Shown: positions 47,019-56,211, numbered from the stretch's first letter. The stretch: DNA of 64,000 nt from CBDCGV01 sp965216955 (GCA_965216955.1 CBDCGV010000002.1:62001-126000), one strand, 5' to 3'. Translations and numbers: made by a program. The notes: generated by a model from the letters alone, not told the origin.

Positions 47019-47399
47019 ATGAGAAAAGAGATACCTAAAAGCCAAGCTATTTTATTAAATAAATGTCCTAAGTGCCATAAAGGAGACTTATTTATAAAAC
47101 CCAATCCATACTTACATCTTTCTCAAATGGGCAAGATGTATCAAAGGTGCCCTAAATGTAATCTGAACTATTCACCCGAACCCGGTTTTTACTTTGGAGC
47201 TGCATATGTAAGTTATGCTTTAACAACAATGGTTATCATTCCTCTTGTTATTATAACTTTTTTATTAGGTGCAAGATCATTTCTCACTTTTCTGTGGGTG
47301 ATTGGCATTTCCATATTAGTAACGACCCCTTTCCTCTTTAGACTATCAAGATCTCTTTGGATACACTTCTTTATAAAATACGATAAAAAGGCAAACTGA
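47019..47399 (+). CDS. DUF983 membrane protein with zinc ribbon
   Basis: A 126-residue DUF983 protein. It starts with two C-P-K-C zinc-ribbon knuckles (residues 16-19 and 44-47), followed by two transmembrane helices (about 62-86 and 90-108). Members are often found near respiratory or lipid genes but have no known function. ATG 47019 is chosen over the TTG one codon earlier. In an operon with the ceramidase-like gene. Confidence 0.85.
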   Translation: MRKEIPKSQAILLNKCPKCHKGDLFIKPNPYLHLSQMGKMYQRCPKCNLNYSPEPGFYFGAAYVSYALTTMVIIPLVIITFLLGARSFLTFLWVIGISILVTTPFLFRLSRSLWIHFFIKYDKKAN

Positions 47400-47401
47400 G
47401 A

Positions 47402-48046
47402 TTAAGGCAAATCAATTAAAGAGGCAATACGCTCCAAATAATCTTTTGCTCTAGGCCCTTGCATAAAAAGCAAATCCAAAATACTTAAATCTTGTAAGAA
47501 CCCATTTTTGGCTTCAAAAAGCTGTTGATACCTAGGAATTTCTAAAGCTAATTGATTCTTCTCTAAATTTGGATGGATATAATTCCTACAATCTAGGGTG
47601 CCTTCTTCTAACGTACTAATGTAGTGGTCACTTTGTTGAACATTAATTTCTATGTCCAAAAGCGAACATATTAACTCTCTTATGGATTGATTAAAATTAA
47701 TCAACCTATCATAATGATTATGATAAAAAACTTGAAAATCGTCCTCATAGAATTCAAAATAAGGAGATCTTCTATAAGCAGAGCAAATACTCTCCCAATG
47801 CAATTTTTGCCAATCGTGATTATAGGATATTTCCACCTCTCTCATTGGCCTTTTTTGGTTTTTGCCCCTTTTTAAGGGAATAGACAAGCGCAATAAACCA
47901 TTTGCTCCAGCAATATGGCAACGATTTCTATAAGTGCCCTTCATAAAATATGCTCCACCATCAATAATGGCATTTTTGCAATGTAGCAAAAGAGCATAAT
48001 AAGAAACCGTCCCCGTATATTGACTATCTATAACTATTAACGACAT
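47402..48046 (-). CDS. WbqC-family protein
   Basis: A 214-residue WbqC-like protein: Y-T-G-T-V-S-Y-Y-A-L-L, G-T-Y-R-N-R-C-H-I-A-G-A-N-G-L-L-R-L-S-I-P-L near residue 38, then W-Q-K-L-H-W-E-S-I-C-S-A-Y-R-R-S-P-Y-F. WbqC genes often lie in O-antigen or surface-sugar clusters, and some are thought to make modified sugars or to be amino-group transfer enzymes, without firm proof. Soluble, no signal peptide. It lies back-to-back (convergent, 2 bases) with DUF983 and 215 bases from a glycosyltransferase gene on the other strand. Confidence 0.85.
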   Translation of the reverse strand: MSLIVIDSQYTGTVSYYALLLHCKNAIIDGGAYFMKGTYRNRCHIAGANGLLRLSIPLKRGKNQKRPMREVEISYNHDWQKLHWESICSAYRRSPYFEFYEDDFQVFYHNHYDRLINFNQSIRELICSLLDIEINVQQSDHYISTLEEGTLDCRNYIHPNLEKNQLALEIPRYQQLFEAKNGFLQDLSILDLLFMQGPRAKDYLERIASLIDLP

Positions 48047-48261
48047 AAATAATGTTATGACCTTGGTTATTCTATAATTGAATTACAAAGAAAACATTTT
48101 GAAAACAGTTTTACATATATTATCGATATTGCCTTTAAAGAAGATACTATTTATTTATACGTATATCTTTCATATGTTATTTGTCAATGAAAGGCAATAA
48201 GTGGAAAAGAAATTCATCTAAATCTATTAAAGACAACTAATAAAAAAGATCTTTGCGCTCT

Positions 48262-49311
48262 ATGTCTTTACCTAAGGTTGCTGTAGTTATTTTAAATTGG
48301 AACGGAAGTGAGCTATTGAAAAAATTTCTCCCCTCCGTTATCAATGGTTCAAAATATGCAAATACTGAAATATGGGTAGCAGATAATGCTTCGACCGACA
48401 TGTCTATCAATATTTTAAAAGACGAATTCCCTCAAGTAAAAATTGCTATCAACAATGGAAATTTAGGATACGCAGGAGGATACAATGAAGCGTTAAAAAA
48501 AATAGATGCAGATTATTACGTCTTACTCAATTCAGATGTTGAGGTAAGTGCAGGATGGATCACTCCTGTCATTGAGATGATGGAATCGGACAAAAATATT
48601 GCAGCATGCCAACCTAAAATAAGAGCTTACAATAACAAAGCATATTTTGAATATGCAGGTGCCGCAGGTGGCTTTATTGACACACTAGGATACCCTTTTT
48701 GCAGAGGTCGTGTTTTCCATCGGTTTGAAAAAGATAATGGGCAATATGATAATCCAACCGAAATTTTTTGGGCAAGTGGAGCTTGCTTGTTCTTAAATGC
48801 TGCTGCCTTTCAAAATTCTGGTGGTGGATTTGATGAAGATTTTTTTGCACACATGGAAGAAATTGACCTTTGTTGGAGATTAAAAAATATGGGTTACAAA
48901 ATAATGTTCTGTCCCAAATCCATTGTTTACCATGTCGGAGGGGGCACCCTTAATTCCTCACATCCAAAAAAGACATATCTCAATTTTAGAAACAATAGAT
49001 TGATGATCATTAAAAACCTCCCTTTTAGTCAGTCTATAAAAATTTATTTCGTTAGAAATATTTTGGACTTTGTAGCATTTTTACAAGCTCTCTTTAGTGG
49101 GTATCCTAAAAGTGCCTTTGCTATTTTAAAAGCATTATTTTATGTACATAAAAACATCTTTTACTGGTTAAATAAAAAGAAAAAGGTTTTAAATCATATC
49201 AATCAAAATAGCATTGGAGAAAAAAATGTATCGGGTGTCTTAAAAGATAGCCTTGTCTTCAATTATTTTATTAAAAGAAATAAAAATTTTAAGCAGATAG
49301 TAAAAGAATAA
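48262..49311 (+). CDS. Family 2 glycosyltransferase
   Basis: A 349-residue inverting GT-A glycosyltransferase. V-V-I-L-N-W-N-G at 8-15, nucleotide-binding D-N-A-S-T-D (41-46), the N-S-D-V-E metal motif (90-94) and an E-E-I-D-L-C-W-R segment with the probable base. The C-terminus has a hydrophobic amphipathic region (IYFVRNILDFVAFL) that may bind membrane. It resembles rhamnosyltransferases of the WcaA/RfbN type that build surface polysaccharides. Start at ATG 48262 is preferred over a TTG at 48253. The RmlD-like gene begins 3 bases after its stop. Confidence 0.92.
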   Translation: MSLPKVAVVILNWNGSELLKKFLPSVINGSKYANTEIWVADNASTDMSINILKDEFPQVKIAINNGNLGYAGGYNEALKKIDADYYVLLNSDVEVSAGWITPVIEMMESDKNIAACQPKIRAYNNKAYFEYAGAAGGFIDTLGYPFCRGRVFHRFEKDNGQYDNPTEIFWASGACLFLNAAAFQNSGGGFDEDFFAHMEEIDLCWRLKNMGYKIMFCPKSIVYHVGGGTLNSSHPKKTYLNFRNNRLMIIKNLPFSQSIKIYFVRNILDFVAFLQALFSGYPKSAFAILKALFYVHKNIFYWLNKKKKVLNHINQNSIGEKNVSGVLKDSLVFNYFIKRNKNFKQIVKE

Positions 49312-49314
49312 TCA

Positions 49315-50184
49315 ATGAAAACATTAATAATTGGCGCTTCTGGCCTGGTTGGAAACAATTGCATGCGTTATTTCGATCAACAAGGTTGGGACGTAAAAGG
49401 TACTTATTTTTCTTACCAAGCGAAAAACACCGTTTATTTCGACACATTAAACCTCGATAATACAGACAACTTTGATGTTGAAGCTTTTGCCCCTCAAACA
49501 ATTGTTCACTGTGGTGCCTTAACTTTTGTTGATTATTGTGAAGATCATCAAGAAGAAAGCTATCTAAAAACTGTTATTTCCACTAAAAATGTCTTAAAAC
49601 TTGCCCAAAAATGTAATGCTAAAGTTGTTTTCATTTCTACCGATTACGTTTTTGATGGTAAGTCAGGGCCTTATTCTGAAGAAGATAAAGTAAACGCATT
49701 GAGTGTTTATGGCAAACATAAATTGGAAGCTGAAAATTTAGTCAAAGCCGATAGTGATAAGCATCTGGTTTTAAGGGTCACTAATGTTTATGGTAATGAA
49801 GAAAGGGGTAAAAATTTTATAGCACGTATATTGTCTCAAATCAAAGAAGGGAAAAAACTAACTTTAAAATTGCCTCAAGATCAATATGCCACTCCTATAA
49901 ATGCATACGATGTTGCAAGGTGTATGTTTTTATTACTAAAAGACCATCATTCTGGTATTTTCAATATCGCCAGTACAGATTATATGAGTCGAGTACAATT
50001 GTCGCTTACTATACTTAAATATTTTCCTGATGCAGTATACGATCTGGAGGCTATTTTTACCAAAGAACTGAATCAAAAGGCTGATCGTCCTTTACTTGGA
50101 GGTCTGAAGAATCATAAATTTATGAATCTATACCCTGATTTTTGTTTTTCTACTGTAGATGATTATCTGAGGAAACAATTTTAG
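49315..50184 (+). CDS. RmlD-like NAD(P)-dependent sugar reductase (extended SDR)
   Basis: A 289-residue extended short-chain dehydrogenase. Nucleotide motif G-A-S-G-L-V-G (7-13), S-T-D-Y-V-F-D-G and the Y-G-K-H-K active site fit dTDP-4-dehydrorhamnose reductase (RmlD) and its relatives. It probably makes a nucleotide sugar or reduces a related intermediate used by the glycosyltransferase directly before it. No rmlA, B or C genes are near, so rhamnose itself is not proven; MAT2B-like members with other roles also have this pattern. Confidence 0.85.
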   Translation: MKTLIIGASGLVGNNCMRYFDQQGWDVKGTYFSYQAKNTVYFDTLNLDNTDNFDVEAFAPQTIVHCGALTFVDYCEDHQEESYLKTVISTKNVLKLAQKCNAKVVFISTDYVFDGKSGPYSEEDKVNALSVYGKHKLEAENLVKADSDKHLVLRVTNVYGNEERGKNFIARILSQIKEGKKLTLKLPQDQYATPINAYDVARCMFLLLKDHHSGIFNIASTDYMSRVQLSLTILKYFPDAVYDLEAIFTKELNQKADRPLLGGLKNHKFMNLYPDFCFSTVDDYLRKQF

Positions 50185-50195
50185 CACATATTGAA

Positions 50196-50295
50196 ATAAA
50201 AAATTGCTAGTTCGTTGTGTCCCTGGCGAAATCCAACAAACTAGCAATCTATATAAGGGGTTATTGGTGTTTTTTGTTATCCCCGTTGGTAAAGG
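50196..50295 (-). ncRNA. Candidate orphan small RNA
   Basis: About 100 bases on the minus strand between a matching -7 box (50301-50308) and a strong terminator-like hairpin followed by six Ts. There is no protein-coding gene on this strand nearby, and both flanking genes read the other way. The predicted RNA has a GGGG/CCCC-clamped 5' hairpin with an A-rich loop (50257-50284), then the terminator stem with a 16-base loop. No known RNA family is recognised. Evidence is positional and structural only. Confidence 0.5.
50197..50248 (-). terminator. Terminator hairpin with T-run (minus strand)
   Basis: A 15-position stem with one mismatch (50203-50217 with 50234-50248, 16-base loop) followed on the minus strand by TTTTTT and a further T-rich stretch. 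On the plus strand no T-run follows, so its orientation points away from the upstream plus-strand gene. Confidence 0.65.
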
Positions 50296-50300
50296 TAGAA

Positions 50301-50308
50301 CAAACGTA
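50301..50308 (-). promoter_or_regulatory. Candidate -7 box (TACGTTTG) of the orphan RNA
   Basis: Exact TAnnTTTG match on the minus strand, placed about 55 bases before the terminator stem. No -33 element at standard spacing. Confidence 0.4.
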
Positions 50309-50385
50309 TTACTATAATATACCATGAGTTAGGTATTTTAATTAGACACTTGGTATGCTTAAATTGCATTCTAAACCTAAACTAA

Positions 50386-51228
50386 ATGAATTACGAAGAA
50401 AAAATAATTGAATACTACGATACTTGCGATATTGATTATAAATGGCTCTGGCATTTAAAAAGCCAGATGTCTATGCACTATGGCTATTGGGAGCAAGACA
50501 CAAAAACTTTAAGAAAGGCGCTTTTAAATATGAATGACTTTCTAATAGAAAAAGCGCAGATTAAAGAGGGAGAATATATGCTTGATGCTGGATGTGGTGT
50601 TGGAGGCTCTTCTATTTATGTTGCAAAAACTAAGAACTGTAGAGCACATGGCATTTCTCTTTCACAAAAACAAGTAAACGATGCTAAACAAAATGCCGAA
50701 AAGCATGGCGTGGCACATTTAACAGATTTTTCAGCGCGAAGTTATTTGGATACCAAATTTATGGAGGAGAGTTTTGATGTTGTTTGGGGACTTGAAAGTG
50801 TTTGCTATGCACAAGATAAAAGTGACTTTTTAAACGAAGCTTTTCGCGTGCTTAAAAGTGGTGGACGTGTAGTAGTTGGCGACTTTTTTTGGATCAAAAA
50901 TGATGATCCTAAGTATAAAAAATTAAAACAAAACTGGGCCAATAGCTGGCAAATAGAAGATTTCATTGAAGCTGGGAATTTTTATGAAAAGATGGAAAAA
51001 GTCGGTTTTAAAAAATGCGAAGAATACAATATCTCTGAAAATATCAAAAAAAGTATTCAGCGATTGTATTTCTTCTTTTGGCTATCAATCCCTTTCGCCT
51101 TTATTGGCAGGTTATTAGGCATTCGTTCTAAAACACAACACCAAAATACCATGTCTACTTATTATCAGCATAAGTGCTTTGAAAAAGGTTTGTGGGGTTA
51201 TTATGTTTTTGTTGGAGAGAAGCCGTAA
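50386..51228 (+). CDS. SAM methyltransferase, tocopherol/sterol-methyltransferase-like
   Basis: A 280-residue enzyme whose core (residues 60-170) has L-D-A-G-C-G-V-G-G-S-S as SAM motif I, the G-x-G-G-S-S form typical of gamma-tocopherol and sterol C-24 methyltransferases and related C-methyltransferases, followed by G-I-S-L-S-x-K-Q-V and L-K-S-G-G-R-V-V-V-G-D-F-F-W. The C-terminus has a hydrophobic stretch (FFFWLSIPFAFIGRLLG) that could dip into membrane. It may methylate an isoprenoid quinone, carotenoid or lipid. A DUF1801 gene follows after 11 bases. The oxygenase and flavoprotein locus lies just beyond, on the other strand. Confidence 0.75.
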   Translation: MNYEEKIIEYYDTCDIDYKWLWHLKSQMSMHYGYWEQDTKTLRKALLNMNDFLIEKAQIKEGEYMLDAGCGVGGSSIYVAKTKNCRAHGISLSQKQVNDAKQNAEKHGVAHLTDFSARSYLDTKFMEESFDVVWGLESVCYAQDKSDFLNEAFRVLKSGGRVVVGDFFWIKNDDPKYKKLKQNWANSWQIEDFIEAGNFYEKMEKVGFKKCEEYNISENIKKSIQRLYFFFWLSIPFAFIGRLLGIRSKTQHQNTMSTYYQHKCFEKGLWGYYVFVGEKP

Positions 51229-51239
51229 GGAAGTACATT

Positions 51240-51668
51240 ATGAAAAACTTACAAATCCATGCAAATCCTGAAGTAACATTGATTTTTAACAATTATCCAG
51301 ATCATGTTAAGCAGCAAATGTTCAACCTTAGGGCTTTAATTATAGAAACGGCAGAAGCAATAGAAGGATTAACTTATTTAGAAGAAACTCTTAAATGGGG
51401 AGAGCCTAGTTATTTAACAAAAAAAGGGAGCACCATTAGAATCGATTGGAAATCAAAAAATCCAGATCAATATGCCATGTACTTTCAATGTACCAGTAAA
51501 CTAATACCGACTTTTAAATCAATTTTCCCCAGCACATTTAATTTTGAAGGGACTCGTGCTATTGTTTTTAAAATTGGAGAGGTCATTCCTACTGAGGAGT
51601 TAAAATATTGCATTACGGCTGCCCTAATGTATCACAAAGTAAAGCACTTACCCACGCTAGGAATTTGA
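51240..51668 (+). CDS. DUF1801 domain protein
   Basis: A 142-residue soluble protein of the DUF1801/YdhG fold: L-R-A-L-I-I-E-T-A-E near the start, E-T-L-K-W-G-E-P-S-Y, and Y-A-M-Y-F-Q-C in the middle. Members have a steroid-reductase-unrelated alpha/beta fold of unknown function, some involved in iron or stress. Start at ATG 51240, after the methyltransferase stop. Convergent with the histidine kinase, 8 bases apart. Confidence 0.8.
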   Translation: MKNLQIHANPEVTLIFNNYPDHVKQQMFNLRALIIETAEAIEGLTYLEETLKWGEPSYLTKKGSTIRIDWKSKNPDQYAMYFQCTSKLIPTFKSIFPSTFNFEGTRAIVFKIGEVIPTEELKYCITAALMYHKVKHLPTLGI

Positions 51669-51676
51669 TAAAAACA

Positions 51677-53422
51677 TCAATTATTCTCTTCGTTTAGTAT
51701 TCGTAATCTATTCAATAAATCCCACTTATCAAACGGCTTTCCAATGCAATCGTCAAAACCATGTGAGAGATACTCATTGACTTCATTAGTGGTAATGCTT
51801 GCCGTTAGTGCAATTAATTTAGGCATATGCTCTATCTCATACTTCCTTATTTGCTCTACCAATTCGGTTCCCAATATCTGCGGCATATGAATATCTATCA
51901 ATGCAAAATCATATTTTTTTGACTTGATCTTGTTCTCTGTCAACAAAGGATTACTAATTGAATCAATCTCTAACTCGGGAACTAGGTCGGTCATCATCTC
52001 TTCCAACACAATTAAGTTAATCTCATTGTCATCTACAACAAGAATCTTTTTAGTCTTAAAATAGTTGAGTAAATCATCGTCTGCCAATTCTTTGTTGTTA
52101 TCATTTAAATCAGGCTCTATTAATTCTGCAGGAACCTCAATTCGAAATTGTGTCCCAACACCTACCGTACTTGAAACGTCAATTAATCCATTCATTTGAT
52201 CAACCAAAAGTTTCACTATTGATAATCCTAAACCTAAACCAGTTGATGTTCTTGTATTTTCGCTATTTACTTGATAAAAACTCTCAAAAATATTTTGAAG
52301 CTCCTCTTCCGGAATTCCAATCCCGGTATCTTGAATTTCAAAAATTAGCTTTTCTGTACTTTTATTAAATGATGCCTTAAGATCAATAAAGCCACGTTCC
52401 GTATTTTTAATGGCATTGGATATAAGATTTGTTATAATCTGAGTGATTCTACTTTTATCGGCATATACTAAGAAATCCTCTACAAAATTTGCAGTCACAC
52501 GGATTTGTATGTCTTTATTCTTTGTGTGTACTTCAAAAACTCTTTGAACATCATATAAAATTTTATTTGGATTAAATATCTCTTTCATAAGTCCAAACTC
52601 TCCAACACTAATTTTGGTGAGATCCAGCAGATCATTTATAATTCCTATTAAATTATTTGCCGAATTATTGATGTATTCTGAATACTCTTTGACCTTCTCT
52701 TCTGACAAGTTTCTTTTATTAATTATCTCTGAGAAGCCAAGTATTGCATGCATAGGTGTACGCAGTTCATGACTAACATTTGCTATGAAGCGATCTTTAT
52801 ATTCATTCGCTTTTTGCAGCTCATGTTGAGCCTTATCGAGCTCTTTGTTCTTATCGTCTAGATTATTAAGAGCAGTGGTTTTAACACTATCGAATATCGA
52901 AACGTAAAAGTAAGTCAATAAGATAAGTCCCAAATAAACTGAAAAGAAGAAAAAATTCTTCCCCTTCCCTTCTATAAAATCAGGTATTTGAATATTCGAT
53001 TCACTTAAAATAAAAAAGACGACAAGAATCGCAATCACCATTATCAAATAATAGAAAGATGTTTTTCTGCCTACAATCAATAATGGAAGTAATGGTGCAA
53101 AAATGAAAAAAGATAATGTAGGAGAAAGAATTTTGCCATTGGTTAGCGCAGCAAAGATAACTGAGGTGGAGCCGGCAATTACATATAAATGCGTACCATT
53201 CTTAATCGACAATCCTCGTTTTAGCAAAAGCGGAATAAAGAAATAAATAATAGCCGACACCCATAAAATGACTGTTGTTGCATAATTGGCCTTGAAAAAC
53301 TGATGAAAACCATAAAACAAAGAGAATACAACGGTTAATCTTGTAAAGGAAATTAAGTACCTCCTACTCTGCTCTACATTATAATTTTCGTTTTTAAATA
53401 CTGATGAAAAAAGATCTTTCAT
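51677..53422 (-). CDS. Membrane hybrid histidine kinase with C-terminal receiver
   Basis: A 581-residue sensor kinase. Residues 22-178 hold about six transmembrane helices with short loops, so the signal is probably read in the membrane. A short coiled coil (185-208) leads to HisKA with His218 in S-H-E-L-R-T-P-M-H, then HATPase (G-T-G-I-G-I-P and a G-L-G-L-G-L box), and a receiver at about 458-581 with Asp510 in L-I-D-I-H-M-P and G-K-P-F. A hybrid kinase needs a HPt protein to pass phosphate on, and a free HPt gene lies at 56392. It is downstream of the FAD oxidoreductase on the same strand, 80 bases apart. Confidence 0.93.
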   Translation of the reverse strand: MKDLFSSVFKNENYNVEQSRRYLISFTRLTVVFSLFYGFHQFFKANYATTVILWVSAIIYFFIPLLLKRGLSIKNGTHLYVIAGSTSVIFAALTNGKILSPTLSFFIFAPLLPLLIVGRKTSFYYLIMVIAILVVFFILSESNIQIPDFIEGKGKNFFFFSVYLGLILLTYFYVSIFDSVKTTALNNLDDKNKELDKAQHELQKANEYKDRFIANVSHELRTPMHAILGFSEIINKRNLSEEKVKEYSEYINNSANNLIGIINDLLDLTKISVGEFGLMKEIFNPNKILYDVQRVFEVHTKNKDIQIRVTANFVEDFLVYADKSRITQIITNLISNAIKNTERGFIDLKASFNKSTEKLIFEIQDTGIGIPEEELQNIFESFYQVNSENTRTSTGLGLGLSIVKLLVDQMNGLIDVSSTVGVGTQFRIEVPAELIEPDLNDNNKELADDDLLNYFKTKKILVVDDNEINLIVLEEMMTDLVPELEIDSISNPLLTENKIKSKKYDFALIDIHMPQILGTELVEQIRKYEIEHMPKLIALTASITTNEVNEYLSHGFDDCIGKPFDKWDLLNRLRILNEENN

Positions 53423-53502
53423 TAAAAAAGCATTTATTCATAAACCACTTTCATTTAGAAAGTTAACCAATCATTTTCAAAGAATGACAACTTGGTCATC
53501 AA

Positions 53503-56211
53503 TCATGCCTTTTTCTTTCTTTTTTCTCTCCTAGTCAAAAACTTAGTTAATTGTTTAACCAACCAAATGTGAAATCGAACAACTACATTGTTTGGCATAG
53601 ACCAAGATTTACCTAAAAGGAAATTTTTGTGATCTTTCTTTACTAAAAAAACGTATGTTATTCCTAATACCATAAGATCTAAAAGGACCAAAGCAAAGGG
53701 AACAAAACCAATAATCGTTAAAATTGCGACTATTATCAATCCTATAAATTCAAGGTTACTCCCCCAATTAACCACCCTTAACAAAAGTTGAGCAGAAATG
53801 ATTAAAGAAGCTCCAAAAATGAAGAAACCGGTAACCAATGTTGGTCTCTTTTTGACAGAGGAATAGATTACAAATGATATCGCACACAATACTTCCAATA
53901 CTAATATACCGATATTGATAAAAACAGGTTTAACAGAATTAAGATGTAGAATAGACCAAATTCTTTCAAGTACCATATTAGCTACTGGGGCCATAAAATT
54001 TTGAAGCGTAGCATATAATGGAGCGGTTAAACAAACAAACAAAAATAATAATCCAAAAGAGGCAAACATATGTTTGAAAATACCTCCTAACGGGTTTTTA
54101 TAAAGCAAGACTTCCGAATGCTTTACTTTTTTAAATCTAGGATTTCCCTTATCATCTACATAATCCTTACTCTGTTGTTTAATAATAGCATTCACCGCTT
54201 TTTTTGCGGACTCATTAGCCCCTTCCATAGTAGCTAAATCAACATCTGTCGCCACATAATCTCCAGCTAAAAATAAATTTGGAATTGCTGTATAAGACAT
54301 GGGTCTTAACGAATAGGTGTTTACTTCATTGACTAGCAATGGTGTTTCATTTTCTGTATATCTAACAATATCCAAATCTTCTGTATAAAAATCACCTTGC
54401 CTGATTTCAATATATTGTTGATATGCTGCTGCCAACTCGCCCTCTCTAAAAGATTCTTTGATCCTCGGCTTTTCTACGACACCTTCCAAAGGATCATTGT
54501 CGATATATTTCTTTGATGGAGCTAGATTATATCTTTCGAAAAAACCATTGTACTCCTCTAATAAGCAAACTTCAGATTTCTCAACTATCGCTTCATCTAA
54601 ATAGGTGTATTCTTTTATAATATAATCTATATCAAAAGTACTATAGGTTGTATTATCCTCATTAAGGATAAAGGGGCTTTTGGATATTTGTTGCATGATG
54701 GCTTCTATTACATCGCTTCTTTTCAATTCACAAGCGCGTAATGAATGAAATTTACTTTGTTCTGGATCATCCTTTGCTAAACCACTTATTTTTTTAACAG
54801 GGGTTTCCCAATTAGAGATATCTAAAGAAAAAATGCCCTCTATCTTACCATCTCCAAAAGAATCGGCTGAAAAATGTTCACCATCCCAAATATCTTTATG
54901 ACTTTGATATATAGCAGTTATGGCCCATTCTGCATCAATGAAATTAATATGTGACGCTTCAATATTTAAAGGCTGCTTTAAGTAAAAAATAATGCCCACC
55001 ATCCACTCTGTATGATCGCCCAGAGCTTCTACATTTCTTAAATTTGGATCATAATAAGTCAAAGATTTAAGTGCCTGTCCTGATCTTTTATGAACAATTT
55101 TAGATGTGTTTATTCTATTCCTTTTAAGCAGAGTACTTATAACTTCTGCTGGAACCGCAAAAAGGAAGTAATCAAATTCTCTTAGATCTGATGAAAAGGA
55201 AGAATCTGTTGAAACTCCTTCCTCTATATAATCATCAAATTCAACTCCAACAATCTTATTTTTATCATTAACGATATTTCTTATTGAATATCCGTGATGA
55301 TATTTTACTGGATTAGGATGTGACGAATCTGTCATCTCGTCCTTCCATAAATTTAACCAAGTTTCATTTGTTGGACCATTTAATACTCGATCGGCTTCAG
55401 ACCCGGTAGACAAAATATATTCCAACATTTTTTTCAAGATCAAACTTCCCGTTCTTGTACTTACCTTGTCTGCTCTTGCTGCCACTAAATTTCTGGAAAT
55501 ACCATCTGAAAAAAGTAAACGATAATCTTTTCCAAATCGCTCTTCAGAATAGTCCTTATTGGCTTCTACAAAATCTGCCCAGGAAATTTTATCATATTCA
55601 AAATCCATTCTCTGTTTGCAAGCAGTTAATACATTTACTATAACAGATGCCACCTTATTCCTTCCTTCGGGAGTTATAACAGTATGCACTTTATTTATCT
55701 CTCGTACAAGCCTAAAGGCTTCCTTAATTGACTTGAAAAATTTATGCGAAATATGTGTTGGAAAAGTTCCAGGTCTACTTAAAGGTTGTTTCTCTTTTTT
55801 ATTAACTTCTATTTCTTTATCAAAGAAAAATGAGTAATACTTTATATGTTTTAAATTCTTAAGAACATTACTATTTTTTCCTGATTTAATACGCGCAAAA
55901 CTCTGATCGATATTAACATAAAAACCTGGAAAAAACCTAAACCCATGTTCTGCTGGCAACCATTTATACTTAGTATTAGAATTTTCGAAAAGAACATTGT
56001 TTTCCATATGCCGAACACTCCTCGCTTTGCCGCCACAATATTTTTCATCCTTTTCAAAAACATGGATATCAAACAGATATTCTTTTTTGTTCTTATCAGT
56101 TACATAAGTTTTATCCATTAGTTCATGGGCAGCAGTCATCCCCGCTACACCACCTCCAATAATAGCGACTCTAATTTTCTTGAAATTATCCATTTCTTCT
56201 CCTTGACTCAT
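53503..56211 (-). CDS. Phytoene-desaturase-like FAD oxidoreductase fused to membrane module
   Basis: A 902-residue protein. Residues 13-700 form an FAD-dependent amine-oxidase/desaturase-fold enzyme: G-G-G-V-A-G-M-T-A-A-H-E-L, F-E-K-D-E-x-x-x-G-G-K-A-R-S, the A-E-H-G-F-R-F-F-P-G-F-Y signature seen in a group of hydroxysqualene-dehydroxylase and carotene-desaturase relatives, and a closing L-F-L-A-G-D-Y-V segment. From residue 715 four or five transmembrane helices follow, then a very basic tail (R-R-E-K-R-K-K-K-A). Normal members have 450-600 residues and no such region. It probably oxidises or dehydrogenates an isoprenoid or other lipid at the membrane. The substrate is unknown. It is next to a histidine kinase, a HPt and a Rieske oxygenase. 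Confidence 0.8.
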   Translation of the reverse strand: MSQGEEMDNFKKIRVAIIGGGVAGMTAAHELMDKTYVTDKNKKEYLFDIHVFEKDEKYCGGKARSVRHMENNVLFENSNTKYKWLPAEHGFRFFPGFYVNIDQSFARIKSGKNSNVLKNLKHIKYYSFFFDKEIEVNKKEKQPLSRPGTFPTHISHKFFKSIKEAFRLVREINKVHTVITPEGRNKVASVIVNVLTACKQRMDFEYDKISWADFVEANKDYSEERFGKDYRLLFSDGISRNLVAARADKVSTRTGSLILKKMLEYILSTGSEADRVLNGPTNETWLNLWKDEMTDSSHPNPVKYHHGYSIRNIVNDKNKIVGVEFDDYIEEGVSTDSSFSSDLREFDYFLFAVPAEVISTLLKRNRINTSKIVHKRSGQALKSLTYYDPNLRNVEALGDHTEWMVGIIFYLKQPLNIEASHINFIDAEWAITAIYQSHKDIWDGEHFSADSFGDGKIEGIFSLDISNWETPVKKISGLAKDDPEQSKFHSLRACELKRSDVIEAIMQQISKSPFILNEDNTTYSTFDIDYIIKEYTYLDEAIVEKSEVCLLEEYNGFFERYNLAPSKKYIDNDPLEGVVEKPRIKESFREGELAAAYQQYIEIRQGDFYTEDLDIVRYTENETPLLVNEVNTYSLRPMSYTAIPNLFLAGDYVATDVDLATMEGANESAKKAVNAIIKQQSKDYVDDKGNPRFKKVKHSEVLLYKNPLGGIFKHMFASFGLLFLFVCLTAPLYATLQNFMAPVANMVLERIWSILHLNSVKPVFINIGILVLEVLCAISFVIYSSVKKRPTLVTGFFIFGASLIISAQLLLRVVNWGSNLEFIGLIIVAILTIIGFVPFALVLLDLMVLGITYVFLVKKDHKNFLLGKSWSMPNNVVVRFHIWLVKQLTKFLTRREKRKKKA

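Noticed and set aside
48262..50184. Complete O-antigen or rhamnose cluster
   Set aside because: Only one glycosyltransferase and one RmlD-like reductase are present, with WbqC on the other strand; no polymerase, flippase or rmlABC genes are in the window.
50128..50325. 65-codon open frame on the minus strand reaching into the gap after the RmlD-like gene
   Set aside because: It overlaps the coding end of that gene and runs through the terminator hairpin; composition is not protein-like. The stretch fits an RNA unit better.
55559..55837. 92-codon open frame antisense to the FAD oxidoreductase
   Set aside because: Fully inside the flavoprotein gene, with no start context or recognised domain.
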